Below, in pieces: positions 35,861-47,703 of a DNA stretch of 64,000 bases. The stretch is from assembly GCA_037957365.1 (NCBI GenBank), contig JARHVA010003526.1:820001-884000 (forward strand). The letters run 5' to 3'. The stretch comes from Torreya grandis. Lineage: Eukaryota; Streptophyta; Pinopsida; Cupressales; Taxaceae. The notes under the pieces were generated by a model. That model was not told where the DNA came from. It saw only the letters and a program-made list of their open reading frames with translations, and made no database searches. Every line of letters begins with the position of its first letter. Positions within the stretch are counted from its first letter, which is position 1. The position numbers and the translations under genes are program-made.

Positions 35861-36920
35861 AAGTAATGATTTCTTCATGTCCAAAAACTAAAAAATGATG
35901 TGGAGGATAAGCCTAAACTATGTTATAAGTGGGATAAGAAATGCATGTTGAAAAAATCATAAAGATCAATATAATAATCACCAAGCTTCTTGTTTTTCAT
36001 GTTCACCAAGTTTTTTGCATCATTGGAAGAATGAGGGTCAACCATGGTTTCAATATCATTAACATCTAGTTAGGAAGAGGGTTGAAGTTGATTATTAGTT
36101 TTTTATTTTTATTATGGCTTGTAATAGATGGTAAGGTGATAGTTATATCGGTGAATTGATTATTGTTGTTAAAGTCTTTCTAAAGTTTAATGAATTCTTG
36201 GGATGTCTTATTTTTTACTTGTTTACAATTGACATTGGATTGAAACTATTGCACCAATGCATTAAATAATTATTACAAAATAGAAATAGATTTAGATTGT
36301 ATTTGATTGTATCATTTTAAAACATCATTAGAAATAGTTTCAACTAGTATTTTGGTATTTACAAAGGTGTTAAGTTTAATATAGTATTTATAAACATTAC
36401 CAAAGTTAGGATTAATAGATCCATTATAGGAGATCATAGGAGTAATTTTACCATTATCATTATCTACTATTCAAGGGACTAAGGGCTCATTTTGAATGTG
36501 TTTAATGAATTTATTTGAAGTGGGGATTGTAGAATGAGGTTGCCAAGAGAATATCTAGGGGGATTGTGGGGTAATTTTGGTTTGGCATTCCCACTAAGGC
36601 TATTGAGGTTTAGCTTGTATTTTAATAGATTGGTTTTGCATTTAAATTATTGAATTATTATTTATAGCTTATATGCTATCTATTTAGGTCATTACTTGTA
36701 TTATTATTTGGTTAGGGTATAAATTATTTTGGATTGTAGTAAAGGATTGAGTAGACTATTGGGATATATTAGATGTGACATTAAATTTGGCACTAGTGTG
36801 AAAACTTTGATTAGGCCCTCTAAAACAAAGACTCAACCTATTAGTATCTATAATAGGCATGGAATATGAATAATAAAATAGGGAATTTAAAAATTGATTT
36901 ACCCCAATCCATATATAAAA
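35861..36920 (-). other. Possible decayed coding region of unknown kind
   Basis: Minus-strand frames here are polar and Gln/Asn/Ser-rich and could continue the ORF that ends at 36924, but with many stops. I recognise no domain. A + strand stretch near 35910 (KPKLCYKWDKKCMLKK) looks faintly like a zinc knuckle but lacks the histidine. Confidence 0.3.
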
Positions 36921-36923
36921 AAA

Positions 36924-37151
36924 TTAAGAAGGGGAAGGAGGATATTCCACACAGGTTTTCATCATGGTGTGATATACAACTGCAAGGTCCTTGCCCCTAT
37001 GCTTAGGATGCTCTTGGAGAAATATTTTAATTTTTAATGTATATTTTATGTCACATTCCTCTTCAAATTCATAGTCTTGGAGTACGTGATCTCCTCTAGG
37101 TTTCTTAAGGTTGTCATATAGATAATAGTTTTTTAATCTCATGGAATCCAT
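36924..37151 (-). pseudogene. Unidentified 75-residue ORF
   Basis: An open frame from ATG with protein-like composition: DNLKKPRGDHVLQDYEFEEE, then FLQEHPKHRGKDLAVVYHTM. It is charged, with no signal peptide or membrane segment. I do not recognise the family. Upstream on the same strand, near 37391, lies a second start-like segment (MASPLVTFISICSCDLFK) ending at a GT that could be a splice donor, so this may be the remnant of a spliced transcript or the gag leader of an unknown element. Downstream frames break up at once. Confidence 0.35.
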
Positions 37152-37159
37152 ATCACAAT

Positions 37160-37959
37160 AATTAGAATAATGATATTGGGAGATAATTAAATGATAAGGT
37201 ATATAATTTTTAGAGAATCTATCAGGATTAGTTAATTACATAGCACTAATATTTTTTTCATAAATTCTAATAAAATATTTGTCGAGGATTGATTTAAGAA
37301 ATGTTGAAAACAAGCAAAAAATAATTAAAGAAGATTACCTTGAAAAGATCACAACTACAAATTGAAATAAATGTGACAAGTGGGGAAGCCATAATATGAA
37401 GAAAAAACCCTACAATCAATTAGAATCTTACAAATAATGAACTCTAAATATAAAATCATGAAGAATCTATAAGAGAGATAATGGATTTCAACCAAACATC
37501 AATAGAATGATGTAAGAGAAAGACTAAAATAAAAAGAGAGTTATGAGAGAGTAGCAGATAGTGTTGAATAAAGGTATATGAGATTTCATTTTAAAGATCT
37601 AAGAGAGAAATTTAGTTACAAGTGTAAACTCTAGCATGTGTTTCATGTGTCTTTGATCCTCTTAAAATTGGGGAGGATGTGTATGTTATGTGGGGGGAGA
37701 GGTGTTACATGCAAGTAACTCCAAATCTAAAATGTGGAATAAAGAGGTTAGTGAAATATCCAAAGAGATATAATAAAGTGCATTTATAAATGTAATAAAT
37801 CCATGCACATATAAGACTTAAGATAAACCTATAAACCTATAAGAAGAACCCAAATTAAGGTTCTTTCTCCAAAAAATCCTTGAAAATCCTAGCAGGGTTT
37901 CTCTTCAAAATTTTCCAAAATATGTTACATTTTGAAATATAAAAACACAATTGTATCAT
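37160..37959. other. Stretch without a recognised gene
   Basis: No domain recognised. On the minus strand it is CT-rich before the ATG near 37391, resembling a 5' untranslated region, but no element boundary was found. Confidence 0.35.
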
Positions 37960-38240
37960 GTTGGGCGATATATTTGGTTCCATAAGATTGTTAAAAATAG
38001 ACTATATTAAGATGGTTGATAAAATATGGTTGAAATGAAATGTATAAAGATGGATGATATAGTTGGGAATAGATACTAAACTATATTGAGATAGATGATA
38101 TAGCTTGGAAAAGATAAATTATGTCAGGATGGTCAATATAGTTGGGAATAACTATAAAATTATATTAGGTTAGCTAATACAGTGGAGAAAATATAAAAAT
38201 GTATTGGGATAGCTGATACAGTTGGGCTTAGAGTTTTTAT
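37960..38240. repeat. Array 2 of the roughly 40-bp degenerate repeat
   Basis: Seven copies in tandem, each about 39-44 bases, centred on GATAGCTGATACAGTTGG and variants (for example 38050, 38092, 38130, 38168, 38207). Better ordered than array 1. Sequences outside the two arrays do not match, so these are not simply an LTR pair. Confidence 0.7.
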
Positions 38241-38620
38241 AAAATATATGATGATAGTGAAGATGATGATGTTGATGCCTCTATGTATACCACATATGTC
38301 CTTAATTTTCAAAGAATAATTCTCAATTTAGAATTCTAGTTTAGAACACGAGTAGTAGGTTTTGGTAACTTATATTACCTGTGGTGAAATAATGAAAAAG
38401 TAATGTTTATCTGTTCCACAAAATTTATATTAATTGATGGTTGGGAGTCATCATGGTCCAATTCTTTACAAATTATAAGTATCTTTAGCAATAATAGTGA
38501 ATTGTGATCAAAGCTAAAACTATAGAATAATTTAAATGGATATTTCTAATGAAGTCTAAACTAAAGTGATCTAGTTTAAAAAAAAAGAGAAGGGTAAGGT
38601 AGAAATAAAATAAGTGATTG
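38241..38620. other. Stretch without a recognised gene
   Basis: No coding domain or repeat recognised. Confidence 0.35.
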
Positions 38621-38624
38621 TTGA

Positions 38625-39300
38625 TCCTTAACTCAAATATCATGACAAGGTTTCAATTATAATTGATCCTACATTTAACTAGTATATGATGCAAAATACT
38701 ATAAGCTCAAATCTAACCATACACAAGGCAAATTTATAATAACCATATGAAATTATATAAGTAATATCTAGATTTTACTTTAAACATTTGTCACCAAATT
38801 AAAATAACATTAGCACATCTTAATATAGAATAAATGAAGTGAATCAAAATCAAGATCCTTCAACAAATCTAGCATAAGCATAAATTAGTAACCATGTATC
38901 ATAAATGCAAATTTAGAATTCATGAAACCATTAAAATTCAAAATTTAGAAACAACAATTGAGAAAAAGCCACATTAACAATTGACACATCAAATTTGGAC
39001 AATCTTCATAGAATTACTTGATAGTATTAATTGCTTGAAGTATAAATTTTTTGATCAAAATTCTCTCTCTTTACAAGATGGTAATACTACCTTTTATAGA
39101 AAGACAAGGTATTATACTGATTAGTTGTGAGATAAAAATATATAAGAAGTAAGGAAAACTATCCTTTTTCAAAAAGTTCTAGAATACATTTGCTTTTCCA
39201 AATTAAACTGACCTAGAGGCAAATATGCTAATAGACTAGAATATGCCTTTATAAAAGAATATTCATATTTCAAATATTATAATGTTTTTACAAAAAGGAA
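38625..39300 (-). other. Possible decayed LTR with primer site and TATA box (minus strand)
   Basis: On the minus strand a TATAAAAG box (39091-39098) is followed about 25 bases later by GTAAAGAGAGAG, and at the lower end TGATATTTGAG (near 38635) agrees with 8 of the first 11 bases of the initiator-Met primer site. This is the layout of an LTR followed by its primer site. I found no partner copy in the window, so the call is tentative. If real, an element runs left from here and the 36924-37151 ORF could belong to it. Confidence 0.35.
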
Positions 39301-39309
39301 TATTAATTA

Positions 39310-39602
39310 ATTGGTGGGCCTATAGTCAAAAGGTCTCCCTATTGGTCTTGTAGAATCTCTATATCTTTTTGATGTTATTCCTTAACAAGCTCCAAATCCA
39401 TAGTTGGATTTAGGAGACAAACATATTATTTGTTAGCTAAGTCCTCAAAGTCTCTATCATCCCTTGCCATAGCTTCTTTGATGCTTCTAACTTTTGAAAT
39501 CTTTTTTTCGGTAGTGAAGATCATGCCAATTTTTTTGATATTATCACTACCTAATTGACCTTGGCTTTTACCCATTCCTTTCAGCATCACTAGAGTGAAC
39601 CT
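39310..39602 (-). pseudogene. C-terminal piece of relic ORF X2, cut off by element D
   Basis: Joined to 48896 with one copy of the AACCT duplication, the minus-strand frame runs on without a shift: ...YNHR from the right flank continues as FTLVMLKGMGKSQGQLG here, then a charged, helical tail (VRSIKEAMARDDRDFEDLAN). The first in-frame stop is at 39432 and weaker coding-like sequence continues to about 39310. Function unknown. Confidence 0.65.
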
Positions 39603-40790
39603 TGTGAACATATGATTGTAATAAGGAGAGATTATTATTGTGTTAGTATATGAAATAAAAATCAAAATAACACACTAATAGCTAAAACCTTAAGCCTATC
39701 CCAATGGAGGAGCTTAGTTAACAAGAAAAACGGAAAACACAACTAAAATGTAAAATCAACCTTCCTTTACCTTCTTTGGATGCTCCAAATAGTTTGTTAA
39801 AGTGGTTTTCTCAATTTATGCTCATTAAGTCTATATCAATGAAGTATGGCTACTTCCATCTCTCCTTGGCACCATGTTTAGCTTTGGCTTGGCTTATCTT
39901 GGCTCAATAATTTGAGATTATAACTTTAATTTTAATGGATTTTTGAATGCACTTGGGCATTATAAGTTTGGAATAAAAGAGCTTAAAAATCAATAGGCAA
40001 GGCCTTCGATTTATAGATTTTAAAAAATAGTTAAAATCAACTTGAACCATCCATATCAAGATGAAGATGTGTGGCTAAGGATTAATTCAATAATGTAATT
40101 AAAATTCATAAATAGTCTTATAAATATTTAGGATAGAAGGGCAATAAATAGGCACGGAGGGTCTTAATGAGGCATGGGAGCCATGAATTGTGATATTTTA
40201 TGCATTTATGGCCTAGGGATGTCTTCCCAAGAAATGATGTCACTTGATGATTTAGTTAATGACAATTAATTTCAAATAAATATTTATTCAACATTTTTCA
40301 TGGAAAATAAACTTAAGGCCCTAATTTGGTTTAATTAACCTTAAACATGATTAGTCAACTTTGATGCAAAAACCTTGGCAATTTATGCATAAATTAATCA
40401 AATTGGTCAAAATGTCATATTATTGGCTCAAAATTTGACTGGAATTATAAATTGATGTTAGATGCATTGGAACCATTATCCCATTTAGGATTTTTTTGAC
40501 ATAAAATAATAAAGGCACATGTCTTGTACAATAAATTTGATAGAAAAGAGTAATCTAGAGCACCCACGTGAGAAAATGTCATTTTGACTCAAAATAATTT
40601 GATCAAAGTTACTTGATTCATAAATTTTATTACCCCGTTTAATGACACTCTATCCAAAATCAGAACTTGAATATATCAATTTAAACTCATTTAATGTGTT
40701 TTAGTGTTTCTAGGCCAAATTGTGCATTTTGGTAGAAATTGGTCAAAAGTTTAATTGATGGTCATTGGTGGCCAAATTTAGGTGTCTACA
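39603..40790 (-). repeat. Element D, 3' LTR
   Basis: Matches 47704-48895 throughout, including CTTTGGATGCTCCAAATAGT / CCTGGATGCTCCAAATAGT and GATGGTCATTGGTGGCCA near the end. Confidence 0.9.
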
Positions 40791-40806
40791 GTTTGCCCCT
40801 ATTTGG
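40791..40806 (-). promoter_or_regulatory. Polypurine tract of element D
   Basis: The minus strand reads CCAAATAGGGGCAAAC directly before TGTAGACACC. This junction is common in plant Ty3 elements and supports a Ty3 origin. Confidence 0.7.
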
Positions 40807-41069
40807 GAAAGTGTTGCAAGATATAGGCACAATAACATCTTATCAAAGAATGAAAAGGTCTTTTGTGTCAAAAATAAGATGATGGTTGAAGAAAAAGATC
40901 CAAAGAGTGTTTGGAAATCCTATGATGATGCCCCTTGAGGGAGTGGCCATCACATTTGTTGATGGACGGTCCCTTGAAAAAGAAGTAAGAATAAAGGTGG
41001 AATTAACCCATGGTTGAGATTAATCAAAATGAGAAAATACTTGCATGCATTGATTTAAAAAGGATATTA

Positions 41070-42372
41070 ATTTTCCCAAAGGTGGTTATAATCAGGAATA
41101 AAAGTCAAAATAATGATTTGCCCATATGCATTTATAATCATTAAGGGGACCTAGATTGTTTTATAAAGATGATTTTGTCCTAGTTAGGGATGATTATAAA
41201 TCATAACTCAAGGATATATCCTAGAATATATATTAAAGATGAGTGGAAGAAAAGTGATGAAAGATATGAATAGAATAATAATATTGATCAATACAAATGA
41301 TTTAGTTCTACCTACCAATGAGGAGATGTTCATTCTTATTAGAAATGATATAACTAGAATGATCAATGGGTTGATTTTATCAAGGGTGGATAGAAAGATG
41401 TGCAAAAGTACCAAGGAGAAACTTCTACTGCTCCATTTATTGTAAACCTTCTTGAAGCTAATTTTTGTTGTAACATGTGATGGTAGGCTTTAAGATAGAA
41501 CACCATGAAGATTTGGCCAAAATGTGCATAAGGATTGACTCTTGATCCAATAAACAATTGAAAAAAATTCACCAATGATAAAAACCATGATGAAAATGAT
41601 GACGTATGAATATGGATGGACTCCAGAATAATGTGTGCAAGGAACACCCAATTCATACATATAGACTGAGCCAAGATGATAGTGAAGAAAGCAAGCAAAT
41701 AGGCAAACAAAGAAACACATATAAAGCACATAAAAATACAAATAAATTTGAAATAAACAAATAAACAAAAATATTAAAAACATAATCAAAAGAAAGCATC
41801 CTAATAATGACCATGCCCCAGTAGATTGAATCAAAGATAACTAACTAGGCTTAAATAGGATAAATGTTTTTGAAATTTTTAAATATTTGAATGTGTTTGG
41901 AATTTTGAGGTATCTTAACTTGATCAATAATGATACGATACCTAGTTGAAAAATGGTGAGATCATTTGGATTAGGTTACTTACAAAATGGTGAGAGCATG
42001 GCTTAGGTTACCTAAAAAATAATGATAGCGTGGAAAGGGGGACTAAGGTGGCCTCAAAATGAATTGAGCATGGACCACATAGTCCCAAAATGACCCCAAG
42101 TCAAATTAATTCCATCCACACAAAAGGTGGGGAGAAACCAACCAGGTTCCAACAAGTTTTCATATTTTGTAAATGGCTAGACAAATGAAAATAATAATGG
42201 CAAGGTGATACAGAAATGCCTAACAAATAACAAATGTTACCCCTAGTTTTCCCATAGGTGTTTATAACTAGGATATAATGACATAGGTAAATGATACTAA
42301 TTTTCCCATAGGTGGTTATAATTATTAGCAATACTAGTGAGACATTGATTTGCCCATAGGTAGGTATAATCA
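41070..42372 (-). repeat. Dispersed copies of a TTCCCATAGGTGGTTATAA motif in element D
   Basis: Copies near 41075, 41118, 41172 (weak), 42247, 42302 and 42351, with another at about 44250. The three around 42.3 kb are 50-54 bases apart. On the minus strand one frame gives YNHLWEN or close variants each time, and the 44250 copy lies in the relic ORF as DYNHPYEN, so these look like remains of a repeated coding segment. Confidence 0.6.
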
Positions 42373-42959
42373 AGATCACATAAACAAACTTTATATAGAA
42401 CATAAAATCAAAGATAACTTGCTAGATCAACTATCACACTACCTTCAGAGACTATCATTGAAAACATATATTTGACAAGAGTGTTAACTTGATCAAAATC
42501 ATCTCACAAAAGGTGCAAGAAGAACCAAAATAACCAAGATCAAAACAAGATTATATAGGATGACTAAAAATAGGATTTGGTCTAGATAGGAATGGAATGG
42601 TAAAAAAAATGGCATTGCTATATGATAATGATGGTTTTTTATAAATTTCAAAAATGATAAGAGGGTTACCCCCAAGTGATGGGGTGAATGGTAGGATATG
42701 CAACAATGGCAAAATGATATGGCAAATAAAAATGGAAAATGAAAATGACATGGTACAATTTTTTTGGCTAATGATGGTGTTTGGTTTTTGATATGTTAGG
42801 CCTAGGTATGGTAGATGTCATATGATATTATTGTCCTTATTGAAGTGGAGATGCACATCTTGATAAAAAAATGAGACAACTAGAATACTCAATCATGTTA
42901 ATTGATATCCCACACCTCATTTGAATACCTACTCTATTAAGAACTGGCTATAGATCTAG

Positions 42960-45125
42960 ATGCTAAGAATGTTGTTGTGCTCTTCGTTGGTCATTGATTC
43001 TAATTCCTTGAAGCATAGAGACAAGGTATATTTGTAGCCTATGCAAAATAAAGTGTAGTTGTGGATGGTAAATAAGGATAAGTAATGGATGGTAGGTTTG
43101 ATTATGTAATGCAATGGTAGATGATAATGGAATGTGTAATAGAGGGGAAACAAATGAAGATTGGGACTTTTAGTCACATGTAATATTGTTGATGTTTTAT
43201 TCAACATAATTTTGGTTTTGGTAGGGCCAAAGACCTCTAAAGATACTCTTGATAAGACGACCAAATTTTTATGTTATTTGATCTTGAGAGTAGATACCAT
43301 CTAATTAGACTATAGATTGGAAGCTATTTTGATTTGATCTTGAATAATATCTTCATTAAAAAATGAAGAACTTTTGTGCTCAACTATTAGTGCCTCGATG
43401 AGGTTTTCACCAATGAATTTGTCTTAATTGTCCTGTAGCACCTCTAAGAAGGTTTCACTAATGAACATTGGCTTTTGACTTTGATTGTCTTATAGTGCTT
43501 TTGAAAATGTTTCACTAGAAGATGCTGAGTTTGAACTTTGATTGTCTCTTAGTGCCTTAAAAAAGGTTTCAGTAGGAGAGTATTCTTCTACTATATGAAT
43601 GTAGTCTTGGCCTTATTACTCTTCTTCAACTTCTATGTCACCATGGATGTAGTTCAATAAAGTGTGATTTTATTAGTCCCAATAAACACTTGTGGGAGGT
43701 GGAATGTCAATAATATGGCTATGTTGGTTGATGGTAATGGCTCATAGAATGGTAATGGAATGGGGAGAGGCTTCACAATCCTTGTATAAAATACTAGGAT
43801 AACTTATGTTGATTCTAAAGTACTCATCCTCAAAAATTCTAGAAGGACCACAAATATATTCAAATTGATTTGAAAGGCATGTGTAACCAATGTTGTAATA
43901 GCTATGAAAATATTCTTCTTCTAAATCTGATTTTAACTCAAAAGACTAAAAATTTAATGTCAAGATTGATGTTGATTCTTATTCTAATGTTAAATCTAAT
44001 TCTAGTTCAAGAATAGAACCTAACTCTAACTCTAATTATTCATTTGATGGGTACTTTGTTACAATGATGTCTTATTGAATGTTTGTTATTGGATAAGTAA
44101 TGACCTGTGATGGCATAATGGTCTCCATAAAAACTAGTTTGTCAAAATGGGACTCCTCTAGGATGGGAAAAAGGTTAAGAGACAACTCTTTAGAGACTAG
44201 ATTGTCAATAAGAGGATCTTGAAAAGTAGGGATATGGTAAAGGTAATGATTTTCATAAGGGTGGTTATAATCATTAAGAAGTGACTTAGTAAATATTAGC
44301 TCATCAAAGTGAGACTCCTCGATAATAGGTATAGGATTGAAAGGTGATTCATCACAAGTTGACTTATCATAAGTGGTTGGTTCAATAACAACATCTTAGA
44401 TTGGTTGGCTCTTTTGGCCTTGGTTTTTAATGAGTTGAAAAATACTATTTTTGAACACAACTTGATCTTTGAAAGATTGGATCCATTGAGATTTGGATGG
44501 GATTGGTACTATACAAGGAATGGCCTATGGTTGGATAATGGTAGGGCATTGTGGAGCTTGATTGCTCATATCAGCCAAAGAATGAAGTCCTAAAATGGTA
44601 ATGATAGAGTGGTATGGAGCTAGATTTCTCAGATAAACTAAAATACTAGGTCATAGAATGATTAAGGGGCATTTTTGATCTTGATTACTCACACAATCCA
44701 AAATATTTAAGTCTTCCTTATAAACCATATCATCCTCATCTTGAGTTGGATCATAAGTTGGTTCTTGAATATGTTTTGTTTACTGATTATTGTAAAGAGG
44801 GTATGGATTTGTATCCCAAAAAAAATTATCTATAGTTGGGTATTAAAAGTACTCCTCATAAACCATATCATTTTAATTGGTAACTTGATTTAGATTTTTT
44901 GGATTTTGACTATGTTCTTGATATGGAGTATTGTAGGGAAGATAATAAAACTCCTTAGAAAAGATTTATTTATAGGGGTTCCTATTGGGATTTTTTGTAG
45001 CCACTCTATCATAAGTTGGATTGTACATAAATCCACCATAAGTGTATCTATGTATATCCATATAAATGATAAAATATTCAAAATAAAAAGGCTTAGAGTT
45101 TTGCAGACACTGAAAAAATATGTCT
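42960..45125 (-). pseudogene. Relic acidic ORF of element D, unknown function
   Basis: The minus strand reads as a long, broken frame rich in Asp, Glu, Asn, Tyr and Pro, for example YGGFMYNPTYDRV near 45040, EPTYDPTQDEDDMVYKEDL near 44740, and two related segments EESHFDELIF (44315) and EESHFDKLVF (44155). An in-frame 19-residue repeat lies at 43385-43590. I do not recognise the family. It is in the sense orientation of D and occupies the place of gag, so a gag-like or accessory role is possible but unproven. Stops interrupt it at least every 100 residues. Confidence 0.5.
43385..43592 (-). repeat. 57-bp in-frame tandem repeat (19 residues)
   Basis: Four units starting near 43385 (shortened), 43434, 43491 and 43548. 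On the minus strand each gives a variant of SETFSKALRDNQS, so the period keeps the frame. Unit 1 has lost about 8-10 bases. Confidence 0.7.
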
Positions 45126-45129
45126 AAAG

Positions 45130-47329
45130 GAGAAATGGTTTAATCTTGGTCTAACTTGGTCGAAGGTGGAGCTATATCTCCAAAATGGTTTGTGTTAAGA
45201 TTTAGCATAAAATATTTTAACATCAAATGTCTAACATTAAATTTCATACACATAAATTTTTAAGCATCTGAATAAAAACTAACATGTCAAAATCTTAGGT
45301 CAAAGTGTTCCAAATAAGGTCTGAACTAGGAAAGGGAAAAGAGTCACTAGGTCTTTTTTCCAAATGTAGAGTAAAAAGTTAGGCTTAAATAGGTCATGAT
45401 AATACTTTTGGCCAAATGACATCAAACTATGGACTTTAAACAAAGGATTTATTTGAATTTAATTTAATCTAACAAGTTTGGAAATAACTTTAACATAGAC
45501 CTGACACACAAAATCAAACATAAACATGATCAGTTGGTATAAGCCATAAGGAAAAAGGATCTTAGATAAAGGATATGTTATCCCAAACAAAGGCACAAAC
45601 AATGATGAGGATAGGCATTAAATAAACAAATAATAAATAGTCTTCAAATTTGGATAATCAATTAACCAAAGTTATGCAACCCAAAAAAGAAATATCTATA
45701 TATCAGCCCCATAAATTAAGGCCTAAACAAAAATCAATCAATGTTTGAGTCCAAACATTGAAAAGGTTAATTGAAAAATCAACATTGAAAACTAGGATTT
45801 GACCAAACAAGCTAAACAAGATTGGACAACATGACAACACAAGACAAAGGTCTAAATGGCTAATGTGACATAGTTTGAAACAAATAGTTTTTTGAGCAAT
45901 GGTAAACAAGTTTTGAAACAAATTGAGTAGCCTAATGGTGAAATCATAATAAAATGATGAGATTAATGTTATGTTTCAAATACTTAAAGAAAAAATGGTT
46001 TGAAATGACTTTGGTAGCATAACACTACCCTCTATAACTCAAATGACACACACACACACAAATAAGTTTAGCAAAAAATTCAAGGCATAAGTGTGGTGTA
46101 AAATGATCAGCATAACACCTCTTTAGACAAAAGAGTGACAGATAAAAAAATTGGTTTTGCCATGGTTATAAACAAAAAATCAATTTTTAGTCTCAAAACA
46201 TACCAATAAAAAGTGAAAAAAATACACTAAGTATAATTGTCCAAATCCTAATAAGTGTATGACAATGTGGGGTTGACTAAAACTAATTAGCTTTTGATCA
46301 TTTAAGAAGGATCAATTACACAATGAATTTCTCATCATGATGCAAAATAAAAGTACATAATTGGGTGTTTGTCTCACTTGGATTGTTACAAAAATGTCGT
46401 GTCCTTTTTACAACCACTACATCCATTGTTTGCTCAGTGTAGTGTGACATCCAAAGTGCAAATACATCCCATGTGCAACTCCAACACTAGAATGTGGTTT
46501 AACCACTCAAAACTCTGATCTTAGTGGTAGTGGTTGAATTCAGTGCTAAGAGAAGAAACCTCAAGTCAAAAGTTCCCTATAGAACCTATGGGAGGTAATG
46601 AAGTCCCCCTCATAAGCCAAGATGCAATAAAATAAATGACTGATAGAAAGACTTTAGGGTTGTTTCAAGATCATCCAAACTATTATGAGTTTTTGGGGAG
46701 TGATTTAGATGACATTATTTCTATGCCTTAAAATAGGCTCAAATTGTGATGAGATGTTTCTTTTGATCCCAAAATTTCCCTAAAGGGGATGAATGGGAGA
46801 GCATACATGCACGTCTATTTTTGATAAAATAATCAACAAGTAAGTTTTACAAACAATTGAAATGATGTTGATTTGTTTCACCAAATTTGAAAATGTTTTC
46901 TTAGATTCACCACTAGCCCTTTGTATTTAGTGCAAAATGGAAAATATTTCACAAAATAACCACAAATTGAAAATTCAAGACTTAGCTTAGATTCATGATT
47001 AAAACACCAAATTGAAAATGTTGTAAGATTTATGATGTGTTTTAAGCACTAAATTAAAATTACATAAGACTTAGCTAAATCTTAGGTCATTTTGTGCACC
47101 AATTCAAATGTGTGAGAAACATGTCATGTTCAAATTTAAGCCAAATTTGAAGTGTGCATGATTTTTTATCAAGTTATTTTTAAACCCAATTCAAAAGGTG
47201 TGTGGTTAATTAAAAAAATTTAAATCTACTTCCAAAATAACCCCTTAAATTGAAAAAACAAGATTACAATGACTTTATTTGAAGCACTTAGGAGTTTGAG
47301 CAAATGACATTAAGAATTTATCTCTTAAG
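45130..47329 (-). other. 5' internal region of element D, non-coding
   Basis: No coding domain recognised on either strand. Contains a short (AC)n run near 46046-46060. The hydrophobic frames seen on either strand here are not supported by any motif. Confidence 0.4.
46045..46060. repeat. (AC)n microsatellite
   Basis: About eight AC units in the leader of element D. Confidence 0.85.
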
Positions 47330-47552
47330 TTGACAGTCAAGTTGGATGGACAGTCGAGTTGGGTTGATAGTCAAGTTGAGTTGACAAGTGAGTTGGACTA
47401 ACATGTGAGTTGGGTTGGATAGGCAAGTTAGGTTTACAAGTGAGTTGGGTTGATAGGTGAGTTGGGTTGGTAGTTGAATTGGGTTGACAATCAAGTTGGT
47501 TTGACATGCGAGCTGGGCCACACAACTGAGTTGGATTGACAGTGCTGAGAAC
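47330..47552. repeat. 17-bp minisatellite in the leader of element D
   Basis: Twelve full units and one partial, consensus TTGACAAGTGAGTTGGG. Starts at 47330, 47347, 47364, 47381, 47398, 47415 (18 bases), 47433, 47450, 47467, 47484, 47501, 47518 (18 bases) and 47536. It lies about 150 bases inside the 5' LTR. The period is not a multiple of three, so it is not a coding repeat. Confidence 0.92.
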
Positions 47553-47703
47553 AAAACTATGGCTTAGAAAAAATGGATTTCTAATCAAATTTTTATCTTG
47601 GTTTCCTTCACACTCTAATATCTTGTATGACAATTTTTAGTATCTTTCTTGTAGGTACAATTTGACCAAAATTTTGAGGCTAGGCCCCACTAGGCATGAC
47701 ATT

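Noticed and set aside
37374..37391. A host gene first exon (MASPLVTF...) with a GT donor
   Set aside because: Only 18 codons, no convincing second exon, and it lies between repeat arrays. Mentioned as a possibility in the findings but not called as a gene.
41363..41834. Hydrophobic ORFs of 122 and 114 residues (minus strand) that look like membrane proteins
   Set aside because: Hydrophobicity follows from T-rich codons in AT-rich DNA, the two overlap in different frames, and neither shows a recognisable motif inside element D.
42956..43264. 102-residue minus-strand ORF
   Set aside because: It may include the tail of the D acidic ORF, but its His/Tyr/Leu-rich N-terminal half looks like chance sequence; not called as a separate gene.
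47318..47633. 78- and 98-residue ORFs over the 17-bp minisatellite
   Set aside because: The open frames are by-products of the tandem repeat: a 17-base period shifts frame with each unit, so the repetitive peptide is not evidence of coding.
47690..47703. Primer-binding site for element D inside the right LTR
   Set aside because: The minus strand reads AATGTCATGCC; there is no TGG start or clear tRNA match, so it is not annotated.
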